A stretch of 64,000 nt of DNA, from positions 3,134,001 to 3,198,000 of the forward strand of contig NC_087389.1 of NCBI RefSeq assembly GCF_963675165.1, read 5' to 3'. Numbering within the stretch: the first letter of the stretch is position 1; every line of letters starts with the position of its first letter. This document shows, one piece after another, positions 11,561 through 21,129 of this stretch. Below the pieces are notes generated by a model. The model had not been told where the DNA came from, ran no database searches, and was given only the letters and a program-made list of their open reading frames with translations. Position numbers and translations under genes: made by a program. Source of the stretch: Halichondria panicea (taxonomy: Eukaryota; Porifera; Demospongiae; Suberitida; Halichondriidae).

Positions 11561-12329
11561 GTTTATACTGGTACAGGTACAGACTGTTTATAGTAACCTA
11601 CACGACTGCAGAAAGGAAGAGGCTCAAGCATCCAAGATGCAGTGGTGAGAGTTGAGTTGTTACGGGTGTGGCTCATGGGGGCCGAAAGCATCCACAACTG
11701 GGAGGGGAGGGGCACAAATTCTGCATGAGTGACAGTGTGGAGAAGCTTCATTTTATAAATGTTGCTCCACCAGTCATAAAAAAAAGATGTTTATAAACAA
11801 AAAGATCAGATCATTTTCTGATAAAAAATTGTAACCAATTTTTGTTTTAGACATAAACACAGAATAGACATAAACACACATGGGTTATATACCACACAAA
11901 TATTATATACCACACAAACCTACTACCCGACAATCACGATTGAAATATGGTCGGCTCACAGTGATGCGTAGTGTGCATACATGCTGTGCTCACTTTGACA
12001 GCAAGTGTGGGTGCACAAACTTTGACCTCTTGACCAGACCAGAAGAAATGTCTTTGGTGACGCGAGAAACTCCAGTCAAGCTTCATCAAGCACCACTCTA
12101 CTAGTAAAGACTAGTAAAGACAGGTGGACAGGTAGGAACAAAATTAGGAACAAAATTATAATAATAATAAGTATGCCATGCCACAAGTGAGAAGGAAGAG
12201 ACTGGTGGAGGAGAGAGTGCTTTCAGGTGCAGTTTTCTGTTACAGATGCTACAGATGCAGTCAGTCCTGATGAGGTACAATGTAATTAATGCATGACCTT
12301 ATTTCTTTTTCTTCGAAGAATGCTGGGAC
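11561..12329. other. No gene recognised
   Basis: Short frames only. Tandem duplications at 12100-12119 (10 bp) and 12133-12156 (12), plus near-tandem copies of TAGACATAAACACA (about 11847-11880) and TTATATACCACACAAA (11885-11918). Confidence 0.45.
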
Positions 12330-12930
12330 CCAACATTAAAATTGAGCAGAGGCAGATTCGTATCCTTAATCGCCCGCCCTTAATCGCCCGCCCTGTCATC
12401 TTCCTCTTCCCACCCCAATCTCGATCGATGACATAGACATCCCTCTACGTCAGCGCCACTTGTCCTGTGCCATTGATGAAGCCATGTACCAAAACCTCTT
12501 GGACACCTCACCTTCAACCAGGGCTCGTGCTTTGGCAAACTCGTCTGCTCTACCCATGCCATCAGATATGCTTGGCCAGGACAAGGAAGCTGCTTGAGGC
12601 TCGGTATCCCTCTCCACAGTGCCTGCCCAGCATGTCGCACCTCCGCTGACGAGTATGGTGACCATCAAGTGGCGGAAATGGAGACAATCACCCGCCGAGG
12701 TCAGAGATGTCATTTTCTCAGCCGCTCAATCTGCAGCTCTCGGAGGTTTAATCCCCGCTGACCCAACGGATATTCACCCATCTGCCGTACTTCTCTAAGA
12801 AAGCCCAAAAAAACGGCAGAGAATACAACCCGAAAAAAGCGATAGCTACCTGGAAACACTATACCGTTAGTAACTGTTCCTTGCTCCCCTCGAAATCGCC
12901 AAGGAGGTTGGCCGTTGGGTAGACCCAAGA
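12330..12930 (+). pseudogene. Degraded retroelement-like C-terminus
   Basis: Broken frames contain 'RQRHLSCAIDEAMYQNLLD' (about 12445-12510), 'RLGIPLHSACPACRTSADEY' (about 12600-12660) and a following 'GDHQV'. A motif of this type, with CPAC...GDHQV, occurs downstream of reverse transcriptases in some animal and protist retroelements as I recall; I cannot confirm it here, and no RT domain is visible. A 14-bp tandem duplication lies at 12364-12391 near the start. Confidence 0.25.
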
Positions 12931-12980
12931 ACCACTGGCCATCATTGACCACTGGCCATCATTGACCACTGGCCATCATT
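12931..12980 (+). repeat. Three tandem copies of a 17-bp unit
   Basis: GACCACTGGCCATCATT occurs three times in a row with period exactly 17 (the first copy differs in its first base). It is the only place where the window's common 17-bp duplication has a third copy. Confidence 0.9.
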
Positions 12981-13699
12981 GTCCACATAAAATCCATATC
13001 TCCATTCTCAACAACGTCTTCGATTGCCCCATCTGCATTGAGATTGTGGAGAAACCATTGTGTGTGGTGATGTGGTGATTGCTTGTGTCAGTGGCTGAAG
13101 ATCTCTTAGTGTGTTTCCTGCCCATGCTGCTTCTCCTCACATCACCTGGATGATTACAGTACCATATCAGTATGGAAGTGACATGCAATCTCTGCACACA
13201 GCTAATTTTAACAAGTACCTACCGAATTCGACCCGAAAAGCTACAGTCAAAGCTGAAAGCTCGCAGCTTGCAGAGTCCAAGTAAGCTCCCCACGAGTCCC
13301 CATTGGAAAAGCTACTCTGCGACGGCAAAGAGTGAGCGCAACGAGTCACAGTCATGTTAGTATACAATGCAGTATGTTGAGGTCAAAGGTCAAGATAGCG
13401 TCAGAGAAAACAATGAGGGTTGCAGCAAAAGTTGACAAAGCTTGCTCTTCTCTTCAAAAGACATCCAACATTCACCCCATCTCCTACACTTGGCAGAAAA
13501 TCTCAGACATGCTAACCTTCAATGATGACTCAGATGACCCTTGGGGGAGGTGGTAGCTTTAAGATGTCCTCACCTGTTAACACATGTGTCTTTGACTTAA
13601 AACTAGGGTTAAACCATGGTCATACATCAACATAGGAAGTTAAAAACTCACTTTTATTACGGGAAAGAAGTTCGGGTGTTCGGTTCCTTTGCCACATAT
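12981..13699. other. No gene recognised
   Basis: Two short frames (13172-13360, 13332-13556) lack recognisable motifs and splice support. Confidence 0.4.
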
Positions 13700-14349
13700 T
13701 CGGGTTGTCTGGTGCCTCAGGTATGACTTACACTACTGGGCTGTCTGAATACTTGCAAAGAAGCTCCAAGAAAAGTTGCCTCAACCAGTCACGACTTTCA
13801 CCTGTTATGAAAGTAGCAGAAAACATATCCTATGACTTTATACCACAGTGCAGTAATCCTGAGCCGCTTCTCAATGAACTTTGTGAAAAACTTGAAGAAT
13901 GTGATGACTACGAATACCTGCCAGTAGAAAACTTCTTGCCAACAACATCAACCAACAACATCAAGCGGGAAGTACAACTACCTTAAAACATGGAAAGACC
14001 CGCTGCGTATGTTTTTCATTGCTTGTTCTTAAGAGCTATACTTATTCAAGAGCTATACGTATTCACGACATTTAATTAGGTGATGCATCTGCTGCTTCAA
14101 CTCTTGATGAAAAGGTTATTAATGACAGAGTGCAGTTATTTCTCGACATGGAGGACCCTGATGTTGTTCTTGATTTGAGGGCACTTAATAGCGACCAGAA
14201 GACCACATTTTGGGATGAAACTGAGAAGTATCTCCGCGAAGATGTTGGCCTGGCTGCAGAAGAACGAAGGCACTCTGATGTCACTCACATGGCAAGAGTT
14301 ATATCTGTGAGGGATCTGCTAGAGCAAGTCTCCACTCGTTGTCCTCCAG
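13700..14349 (+). CDS. Two exons of an unknown repeat-type gene
   Basis: Segment one, about 13700-13986, encodes a 90-residue acidic stretch ('NELCEKLEECDDYEYLPVE'). Exon two is 14080-14349, exactly 270 bp between AG and GTATGG, encoding 'LFLDMEDPDVVLDLRALN', 'FWDETEKYLREDV' and 'VTHMARVISVRDLLEQVSTR'. The second exon resembles a conserved domain of multi-copy sponge/cnidarian proteins that I recall without a name. A further exon may start after TTTTGCAG at 14420, but the gene is cut there by the repeat and Gypsy insertion that follow. A 13-bp tandem duplication (13939-13964) lies in segment one. Confidence 0.45.
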
Positions 14350-14450
14350 GTATGGCGTGTGTTTTAATTTAACATGCACGTGCATTTACATTGTTACATT
14401 GTTATTTTAATATTTTGCAGGCACTAAAATTCAGGGCCGGCGGAACCGGT

Positions 14451-14477
14451 CAGGTTGGTCAGGTTGGTCAGGTTGGT
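14451..14477 (+). repeat. CAGGTTGGT tandem array
   Basis: Three full 9-bp units followed by a partial fourth (CAGG). Confidence 0.85.
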
Positions 14478-14960
14478 CAGGCCAAAACCTGACCACTTTT
14501 CTCGCGTTCATTTATTTATTTGGTAACAGTCCTTTAAGTGAAAGTGTCTGTAAATTCTCTATCGGGCAATAAAATGCCTAGCAACTATATACCAATAGAA
14601 TGCCCAGGAATAAAATGGTGCAACATGTGTTGCCATAACAACCACGATTATTACGCTCACCCGTTTTATCATTTTAAATGCTCGGCCAGCGGTGAGATAA
14701 AATCCAAAATTTTTTTTTATGTCGGCTTGACTAAGCTTGATTTTCACATCAGTAACAGTGCTAACAGTGCTAAGATAATAATTATTACTATATCGGTTAA
14801 CGATCTATGAAATTTACAAGCTCACATAAAGACTGTTCATTACTGCTACTTCTATTTTAGCTATACTATACTCACTACTGATATTCTAGCTATACTATAC
14901 TACTTGCCAGAGTCACACAGTGAGCCCTCTCCTGGTCTTTCACAGTCCTGGTCCATAGCG

Positions 14961-14964
14961 CTAG
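14961..14964. repeat. Target site duplication CTAG, left
   Basis: CTAG directly precedes TGTAAAG of the left LTR; the matching copy is at 20823-20826. The uninserted relative at 53990-53993 has a single CTAG. Confidence 0.9.
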
Positions 14965-15130
14965 TGTAAAGATGTGACACTAACTAGAACACTAACAATT
15001 GATGTACTATTATATCCATGAATGATTTGTGTGGGTGTATGCATTGCCTTACTAATTATGTCATTTAACCATGCGTCATGTTGGCGCATGGCAGTTATTA
15101 ATGAGTTCTTGCTCGTGCAATATAAGACAG
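14965..15130 (+). repeat. Left LTR
   Basis: Begins TGTAAAGATGTGACAC. Matches the right LTR until ATAAGACAG; the final TTTTACA of the right LTR is absent here, so the left LTR has lost its last 7 bp. Other differences from the right LTR are a 1-bp and two 3-bp indels; I saw no substitution. Confidence 0.9.
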
Positions 15131-15133
15131 CAG

Positions 15134-15150
15134 TGGAGGTCCTGCCGAGA
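15134..15150 (+). promoter_or_regulatory. Primer-binding site
   Basis: TGGAGGTCCTGCCGAGA starts with the TGG that pairs with a tRNA CCA end, 3 bp after the LTR. The predicted tRNA ends ...CAGGACCUCCA; I do not recognise which isoacceptor this is. Confidence 0.6.
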
Positions 15151-15257
15151 CAATCCATTGTGATCGGGACCTAACGTTCACAAGACTAGTGAGAGAAACT
15201 TTAGAAAACCTCCACTAAACTTTACTGTCGTCGAGCTGTGCTGAGCTGTGCTGAGAA

Positions 15258-15854
15258 GTGATGTCGGGACACGAGGAGGGGATGCTGACTCCTGCCGTGG
15301 AGCAAGTCGTGGTAGAGCTACCCGAGGACTTCTCCTGGGCAAGACCCCTATCGCTGACTTCAAGGAAGATGACTGGACCCCTAGTCAAGGCCATCGCTAC
15401 TGCCGTAGGACTGCCCGACACCGGTTCCAAGGACGAGACTCTCGTGATGGTTGAGGGCAGACTCCAAGAGAAGGGCTATGATTCCCGTAATGTACAGGTC
15501 TCTATAACCGATTCTGAGGGAGACTCAAGTGTGCTGTGCTTGCAGTTGATTGCTGCACAAGGTATATTTCTGCAGGTGGGCCTGAAGAAGGTCGAAGAAA
15601 TGGGAACTGAGGAGTCTGATGAGTTTGAGACCGAGGGGAGTGACCTTGGAGATGGGGCGGAGCGAGAGCAAGACCCGGCTGTGTTGCTGGCCCAAGAGCT
15701 AGAGCTATCTAAAGAAGAGGTTTCTCGGTTGACCGAGACTGTAGATAGCCTAAATGATAATGTTGTGAGATTGAATGTTCGTGTAAATGAATTGTGGCAA
15801 ACCAATTGTGGCAAACCAATTGTTCGTTTGCAAGGGAGTTTTAAACTGCAGTAG
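15258..15854 (+). CDS. Gypsy gag, N-terminal part
   Basis: A frame of 198 codons starting with a double Met. Residues about 1-110 form an acidic domain; residues 120-190 are strongly acidic and predicted coiled ('LAQELELSKEEVSRLTETVD'). The true frame is lost at 15791-15818, where a 14-bp unit is exactly duplicated (14 is not a multiple of three); the last residues of this frame are therefore not original. Gag packages the element RNA in cytoplasmic particles. Confidence 0.75.
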   Translation: MMSGHEEGMLTPAVEQVVVELPEDFSWARPLSLTSRKMTGPLVKAIATAVGLPDTGSKDETLVMVEGRLQEKGYDSRNVQVSITDSEGDSSVLCLQLIAAQGIFLQVGLKKVEEMGTEESDEFETEGSDLGDGAEREQDPAVLLAQELELSKEEVSRLTETVDSLNDNVVRLNVRVNELWQTNCGKPIVRLQGSFKLQ

Positions 15855-16039
15855 CGGAAAAAGATGACGAAATCCTTGAGCTCAAGCGTAAACTCGCAGC
15901 CGCACAATCCGCTCGAACCCCGCTACGACCAGAATCGGTAATTTCAACTCCAGAATCTTTAATTTCAACTCCCACTTCACTGTACCAGACTCCCTGAGAC
16001 CACTGAGACCAGTACCTAGACGAGGCAAAGCGCCTCCTG

Positions 16040-16645
16040 TTGATTCATTCTCAGGCGAGGATGAGATTTGAGGACTGGCTACCTACTTTAGTCCGGGCCT
16101 CGACGTGGAATGGCTGGAGAGAAGATGATACGCTCATCCAGCTAGCAGGGCACCTTCGAGGGCGTGCTCTGCAAGAATGGAACCTCGTACCAGTTCGTGA
16201 GAGAGGCTCGTATGAGGGGGCAGTGAGTGCCCTACAAGAGAGGCTAGATCCTGGAGGAAGGCTATTAGCAGTCCAGGACTTCCGTCACGCTGCCCAGGAC
16301 GGAGAACCAGTAGCAGACTTCCTCCGTAGGTTAGAACGCTGTTTCCAGGTAGCCTACGGACGAGACGGATTAGGAGAAGAGACTAGAACCACCTTGTTAT
16401 ACAGCCAGATGCAGGAAGGACTTAGGCTAGAACTAATGAGGTCAGCAGCTGTTTCAGGGGCGGGCTCCTATCAGGCTTTGTGTCTAGCCTCCAAGAATGA
16501 GGAACGTCGCCTAGCTGAGCTCACCAAACGCCTACAGTACAGGAAGGCAGCCACGCCTTCAGCCCCACCCTATTCCAGTACTACTGCTCTAGATCCTAAC
16601 AGGAAAATCCCAGGAAAACAATGGAGAGGTTGGGCATTTTGCTAA
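16040..16645 (+). CDS. Gypsy gag, capsid-like part with damaged zinc knuckle
   Basis: The frame carries a retrotransposon-gag domain: 'FEDWLPTLV', 'GRALQEWN', 'DFRHAAQDGEPVADFLRRLE' and 'LYSQMQEGLRLELM'. After residue 190 the sequence reaches 'WRG' and stops; in another frame GEVGHFANE (about 16626-16653) is recognisable as the second half of a CCHC knuckle, with the first Cys pair missing. A small deletion and frameshift have thus removed the nucleic-acid-binding knuckle. Confidence 0.75.
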   Translation: MIHSQARMRFEDWLPTLVRASTWNGWREDDTLIQLAGHLRGRALQEWNLVPVRERGSYEGAVSALQERLDPGGRLLAVQDFRHAAQDGEPVADFLRRLERCFQVAYGRDGLGEETRTTLLYSQMQEGLRLELMRSAAVSGAGSYQALCLASKNEERRLAELTKRLQYRKAATPSAPPYSSTTALDPNRKIPGKQWRGWAFC

Positions 16646-16807
16646 TGAACTCCCAAGTCTGAAAGTAGGGGCAAATCCCAGAACAAATATTCCGGTCGCA
16701 GTACCAAGCGAGTCTCTAGCCAAGAAACCCCTAGCCAGCCTCCAGAGGACACAAGTGACCCGCTAGAATACCTCCTGTCCGGCAGTAAAGATGAGGATGA
16801 AGACCGA

Positions 16808-17149
16808 GTGAACACTATACAGCTAGAAGATTCCGGCAGTGTCCCCAAGTGCGTACCTCTATTAGTGCAGGGAGTCCCAGTCACTGGTCTGATTGACACT
16901 GGTGCCGACCTATCCATAATGGGGGGAGAGTTGTTTAAAACTGTGGCTGTAGCTGCTAAACTCCGGAAGAAAGACCTGCACAAGGCTGATAAGACTCCCA
17001 AAACATACGATGGGAAAACCTTCAAACTCCATGGCCGCCTAGACCTGGCTATAGAGTTCGATAGTAAGATCCTGACTACCCCCGTGTACTTGAAGATGGA
17101 CTCCCCAGAAGGGGTATGTAGACAGCTGGGCATCGTACAGTACCATTAA
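16808..17149 (+). CDS. Gypsy aspartic protease
   Basis: 'LIDTGADLSIMGG' is the active-site DTGA motif of a retropepsin. About 110 residues, the usual size. A stop at 17149 separates it from the RT frame. It would process the Gag-Pol polyprotein. Confidence 0.85.
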   Translation: MNTIQLEDSGSVPKCVPLLVQGVPVTGLIDTGADLSIMGGELFKTVAVAAKLRKKDLHKADKTPKTYDGKTFKLHGRLDLAIEFDSKILTTPVYLKMDSPEGVCRQLGIVQYH

Positions 17150-17249
17150 GATGTACGCCCAGTTAGTAAGGGTCGTGAGGTGACCGTGGCTTTAGTTAAG
17201 AGCATTAATCTCCTGCCCCATCAGAGCTCAAGTCCAGTGCACTCAGCAG

Positions 17250-17640
17250 ATGACAACCTGCCTCGTTGAGGAAGCCCCAGGACTAGAGAAATTGACTGGT
17301 GTACAGTGTGAAGCGACCCTAGTGCAATCCGATGATGGAGGGTTGGCGAATGTAGTGTTATCGAACACAAATGGCTACTCGTGTTGTGTGAGAGCTGGTC
17401 AAGCCGTAGGAGTAACCCTAGTCGAGCCTGCCTCTGACGATGTCCAATTGCCCCTAGTCGACCCAGCTACAGACGATCCAGCTAATGTGTATGTCGTCAT
17501 GTCACAATCGGAGAGAGGCCAATTACTCAAAGAATCTGTTGGTAAACCTTCGCTTCTTAGTGTGGAGCAGGCTGGCAAGCTACACGAGTTGTTGGATGAG
17601 TTTCACCTGGCCTTCAGTCTAGAAACTGACCTTGTTGAAA
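17250..17640 (+). CDS. Gypsy Pol linker before reverse transcriptase
   Basis: The 17250-17972 frame is in the Pol register up to about 17640 (linker with 'ESVGKPSLLSVEQAGKLHEL'); beyond that, the RT is read in another frame, so a small indel lies near 17640-17690. The rest of this frame is a shadow of RT. Confidence 0.55.
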
Positions 17641-18510
17641 TGGAAATCCACACCGGTTGCATTTCCTGCAAGGCAAATGCCACTCACCGTTCGCCAGGGA
17701 GTTATCCAGCCATCCCAGAGCCCATGGGCCAGCCCGATCGTGATGGTACGCAAGAAAGACGGCTCACACCGCTTTTGTGTGGATTACAGGCAGTTGAACA
17801 CGGTAACGAAATTGGACACATTCCCATTGCCCCGAGTAGACGACCTACTCGACCAGCCAGGGGACGCACGGTTCTTTACTACCCTCGATTTGGCAAGTGG
17901 TTACTGGCAAATCCGTGTCGCCCCAGGATCTCAAGAGAAGACGGCATTCGTTGTTCCCCATGGCCTGTATGAGTTTCGTGTCATGCCATTTGGCCTGTCT
18001 AATGCCCCAGCGGTATTCCAACGGTTGAGACTCAACCCTGAGGATGGACAAGCCTTTGTCTCTGTATACATCGATGATATTCTTATCTATTCGAGGAGTC
18101 TAGAAGAGCACATTACCCACCTTCGATTGGTGCTCGAGAGGATTAAGGATGCGGGACTGAAACTCAAACTATCTAAGTGTGCGTTCGTTCGCCAAGAAGT
18201 CGAGTACTTAGGCCATGTTCTTACCCCTGAAGGCCTAAAGACCAACCCCAAACTCGTCGAGAGTGTGGCTGACTTCCCTACTCCTCGAGACCTGAAAGAG
18301 CTTCGACAGTTTTTGGGACTGTGTTCCTATTATAGGAGGTTCATAAATCGATTCTCAACAATCGAACAACCTCTACACCAACTCACCAGGAAAGATATTG
18401 CGTTTACCTGGTCAGAAGAATGTCAGACGTCTTTCACAACTCTCAAGCAGCACCTCACAATTACACCGGTGTTAGCTTTCCCAGCTCTTGACAAAGCGTT
18501 TGTGGTGGAG
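17632..18510 (+). CDS. Gypsy reverse transcriptase
   Basis: Typical RT blocks are in order: '[20 protein letters not shown]', '[10 protein letters not shown]', '[13 protein letters not shown]', '[12 protein letters not shown]', '[11 protein letters not shown]' (the catalytic YIDD), '[11 protein letters not shown]'. The domain is complete apart from its start. About 25 residues expected between FQR and VYIDD seem shortened ('[14 protein letters not shown]'), suggesting an internal deletion near 18025. The frame is destroyed after 18498 by an exact 17-bp tandem duplication. Confidence 0.9.
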
Positions 18511-18514
18511 ACAG

Positions 18515-18750
18515 GTTTGTGGTGGAGACAGATGCAAGCATCAAAGGCCTAGGAGCTGTCCTATCTCAACTTCAGGACGATGGACTGTGCCACCCAGTGG
18601 CCTATGCAAGTCGCTCTCTAACAGCAGCAGAACGTACTAGAGACTCTAGCAGTCGTTTGGGCACTCGCTCACTACCACAGCCACCGTGTACACGGACCAC
18701 TCAGCAGTGAAGGCCGTCCTCCTTACACCAAATCCAAGTGGGAAGCACGC
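18515..18750 (+). CDS. Gypsy RNase H, degraded
   Basis: '[16 protein letters not shown]' carries the first catalytic Asp of the Ty3-type RNase H. It begins in the second copy of the 17-bp duplication. Further frame changes occur near 18640-18720, and the downstream DH motif is seen only in a shifted frame. Confidence 0.7.
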
Positions 18751-18753
18751 TCG

Positions 18754-20514
18754 GTGGTGGACCAAGGTATACGGCTCTGGCATCCGGGACTTGAAAATTG
18801 TGCAGGCAAGCTAATGCCGACTCTGTCGCGTAGCCCGGTATCTCAAGCACCACAAGAAGGCATCGGTGAAGCAGAGTGTCAAGTTGCGGCGATTTCCTCT
18901 CGGTCAGTCAATGTGCGTGACATTTCTTCCTTGTTACAGTCGGAGTTGTCTTCACCCAAACAGACTATCTCCTTCCTGGAAGAGCAGATGAAAGACCCGT
19001 GGCTACAGAAGCTTTTCCGATACCTTGATGATGGTAACCTACCTGTGGACGACATCGAGGCAAGGAGAGTTCTACTGCAGAGCTCTCTCTTCACCGTGTA
19101 CAATGGTATGCTACAGTACACTGATAGTAAGAAGACTCGACTGAGAGTAGTGGTACCAGCTCACCTTGTGCGCAGTGTGATCGATCTGTGCCATCGATCC
19201 CCATGTGGCGGGCACTTCTCGGCTGCTAGGACTCACAAAGTTCTCTCTACCAAGTGGTGGTGGGAGAAGATGTACAGCACGACTGAACGAACTGTGAGAG
19301 CATGCCCAGAGTGTGCAATTGTCTCGGGGACTGGACGACATCGACCTCCACCTCTCGTCCCAATCCCAGTGAAACGACCCTTTCAGATAGTGGGAGTTGA
19401 CGTGATGGATTTGCCGATAACCACCCAAGGCAACAAACATGTAGTTGTCTTCCAGGACTACCTAACGAAGTGGCCTATGGTTTACCCTCTCCCAGACCAA
19501 AAGGCCTACCGAATAGCCAGACTCTTGGTGGATGAGATCATCCCGTTCTATGGTGTACCTGAGAATCTCCTGTCAGACAGAGGAACTAACCTGTTGTCGT
19601 CTCTCATGAAAGACCTCTGTCAGATGCTAGGTATTAAGAAGCTGAACACTACAGCCTATCACCCGGCCTGTGATGGAATGGTCGAGCACTTCAATAGAAC
19701 ACTCAAAGCAATGCTTCGTAAGCACGCTGCACGATTTGGTGGACAGTGGGACCGTTTTCTTCCTGGAGTGTTATATGCCTACCGAAATACACCGCACGAG
19801 AGTACTGGAGAGAACCCCTCTTTTCTGCTGTTTGGGACTGACCTTCGTTCACCCACTGAAGCGTCCTACTTGCCTCCTAGTGAACTGGAGTGGACAGTGC
19901 CTGAAGACTACAGGGAGAAAGTGGTGACCACGCTCTCTTCTGCCCGATCTTTGGCGGTGGAATCCATCAAGAAGGCTCAGTCCACCTACAAACACTATTA
20001 CGATATCAAGACGGAGCAACAGAATCTGAAAGTGGGAGACTTGATGCTAGTTCGTTTCCCACACGAGGAACAGGGAAAATTGCGAAAGCTCTCTAGGCCG
20101 TGGCACGGGCCGTACCGTGTGGTTTCTCGGGACGACCCCGACGTAACCGTGGTCAAGATGTATTTCCCTCAGGAGCCGGCTATCCAAATACACCAGACCC
20201 GAGTATGTCCCTGTCCAGTGGGATTTCCACCTGGGTATTATTGGTACGGTCGAAAACAACACTCCTCAGGCCCACCGAGTTGGGTAGAGGACGTGCTCGA
20301 GAGATGTCTACCGGCCGAACCGGAGGCTGAACTCACTGACAGCACGGAGCAACCCGGGCTGGAGTCAACCGATGAATTGAATGAAGAATTGAATGAAGAA
20401 GTGGAAACGGTGAAGAAGTGGAAACGGACGTACTCGAGCCGAATTGTGATACTATTGACCCAGATTCATGGGCATCCGACTCCGAAGTGGACAGCGAACG
20501 ATCCACGACGCTAG
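18754..20514 (+). CDS. Gypsy integrase
   Basis: A 586-codon frame. The H2C2 zinc-binding domain is at about residues 145-190 ('HRSPCGGHFSAARTHK' and 'CPECAI'). The core has the catalytic Asp in 'VGVDVMD', Asp in 'SDRGTNLLSS' and Glu in 'GMVEHFNRTL'. A C-terminal 'RPWHGPYRVV' (GPY module) follows near residue 450. The tail is acidic and contains two tandem duplications (20374-20397, 12 bp; 20394-20427, 17 bp). The first 80 residues do not look like Pol and may be read-through from the broken RNase H region. Confidence 0.9.
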   Translation: MVDQGIRLWHPGLENCAGKLMPTLSRSPVSQAPQEGIGEAECQVAAISSRSVNVRDISSLLQSELSSPKQTISFLEEQMKDPWLQKLFRYLDDGNLPVDDIEARRVLLQSSLFTVYNGMLQYTDSKKTRLRVVVPAHLVRSVIDLCHRSPCGGHFSAARTHKVLSTKWWWEKMYSTTERTVRACPECAIVSGTGRHRPPPLVPIPVKRPFQIVGVDVMDLPITTQGNKHVVVFQDYLTKWPMVYPLPDQKAYRIARLLVDEIIPFYGVPENLLSDRGTNLLSSLMKDLCQMLGIKKLNTTAYHPACDGMVEHFNRTLKAMLRKHAARFGGQWDRFLPGVLYAYRNTPHESTGENPSFLLFGTDLRSPTEASYLPPSELEWTVPEDYREKVVTTLSSARSLAVESIKKAQSTYKHYYDIKTEQQNLKVGDLMLVRFPHEEQGKLRKLSRPWHGPYRVVSRDDPDVTVVKMYFPQEPAIQIHQTRVCPCPVGFPPGYYWYGRKQHSSGPPSWVEDVLERCLPAEPEAELTDSTEQPGLESTDELNEELNEEVETVKKWKRTYSSRIVILLTQIHGHPTPKWTANDPRR

Positions 20515-20636
20515 TAGTAGCACCCCCACCTGAAATGGAAGGTGCTGAACGTAATGTGAAATCTAAGTACTCTTTATGAAGTAGAGTGAAGCCCCCTGAG
20601 AGGTTATGTCGCCTATCGCTCGAGTCGAGCTCTAAT

Positions 20637-20650
20637 TAAGGAGGGGGTGA
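20637..20650 (+). promoter_or_regulatory. Polypurine tract
   Basis: AAGGAGGGGGTGA lies directly before TGTAAAG of the right LTR, the position of the plus-strand primer in LTR retrotransposons. Confidence 0.85.
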
Positions 20651-20822
20651 TGTAAAGATGTGACACTAACTAGAACACTAACAATTGATGTACTATTATA
20701 TCCATGAATGATTTGTGTGGGTGTATGCATGCCTTACTAATTATGTCATTTAACCATGCGTCATGTTGGCGCATGGCAGTTATTATTAATGAGTTCTTCG
20801 TGCAATATAAGACAGTTTTACA
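20651..20822 (+). repeat. Right LTR
   Basis: 172 bp, starting TGTAAA and ending TTTACA (perfect 6-bp inverted ends), followed by CTAG at 20823-20826. Confidence 0.95.
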
Positions 20823-21129
20823 CTAGCGTCTAGGTGTCTAGGTCCATGTCATGCGTCCCAGACAGTTCATCAGCGTCTGGCATAAAGCTGGTAGCGGTAT
20901 CCCTCTCCTTCATAGGCACTGTCATCACCAGAGGAGACATCGCCATTGCTGTCCTCAAGCTGTTCAAGCACAAGTATTTATTATATTATTTATATTTCTT
21001 ACGTATTTTTCCTTTGTGTACTTTGTCCGATTTTATCACTTGCGTAATACTGATAAATATACGAATTATTTCGCGCATGCGCATACAAGGTATACCAGGC
21101 CGCTGTAAAGCGGACTTGAGTCGAGGCTA

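Larger units (their letters stand above)
14965..20822 (+). mobile_element. Ty3/Gypsy LTR retrotransposon
   Basis: A 5.86-kb element with LTRs of about 170 bp, a primer-binding site, gag-protease-RT-RNase H-integrase order and a polypurine tract. The order RT before integrase identifies Ty3/Gypsy (Metaviridae-type). No envelope-like frame follows integrase. LTRs are identical over about 165 bp except for small indels, so insertion is recent, yet the coding region has several frame breaks, two of them at exact tandem duplications. It inserted into an older repeat (copy A). Confidence 0.95.
14560..20975 (-). mobile_element. Old repeat, copy A, split by the Gypsy insertion
   Basis: The two flanks, about 14560-14964 and 20823-20975, together match the repeat at 53850-54330 in inverted orientation. 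Shared blocks are CAACACATGTTGCACCATTT-type sequence (complement, 54250-54290) and a minus-strand frame with 'VLEQLEDSNGDVSSGDDSA' (about 20885-20975). This acidic start is typical of the first exon of piggyBac-like transposases, but no catalytic region is present. An 8-bp tandem duplication sits at 20828-20843. Confidence 0.65.

Noticed and set aside
15178..15430. Minus-strand frames over gag (15178-15907)
   Set aside because: They are complements of the gag coding sequence.
14965..20822. Endogenous retrovirus with envelope
   Set aside because: After integrase there are only about 135 bases before the right LTR, so no envelope gene is present; it is a plain Gypsy retrotransposon.
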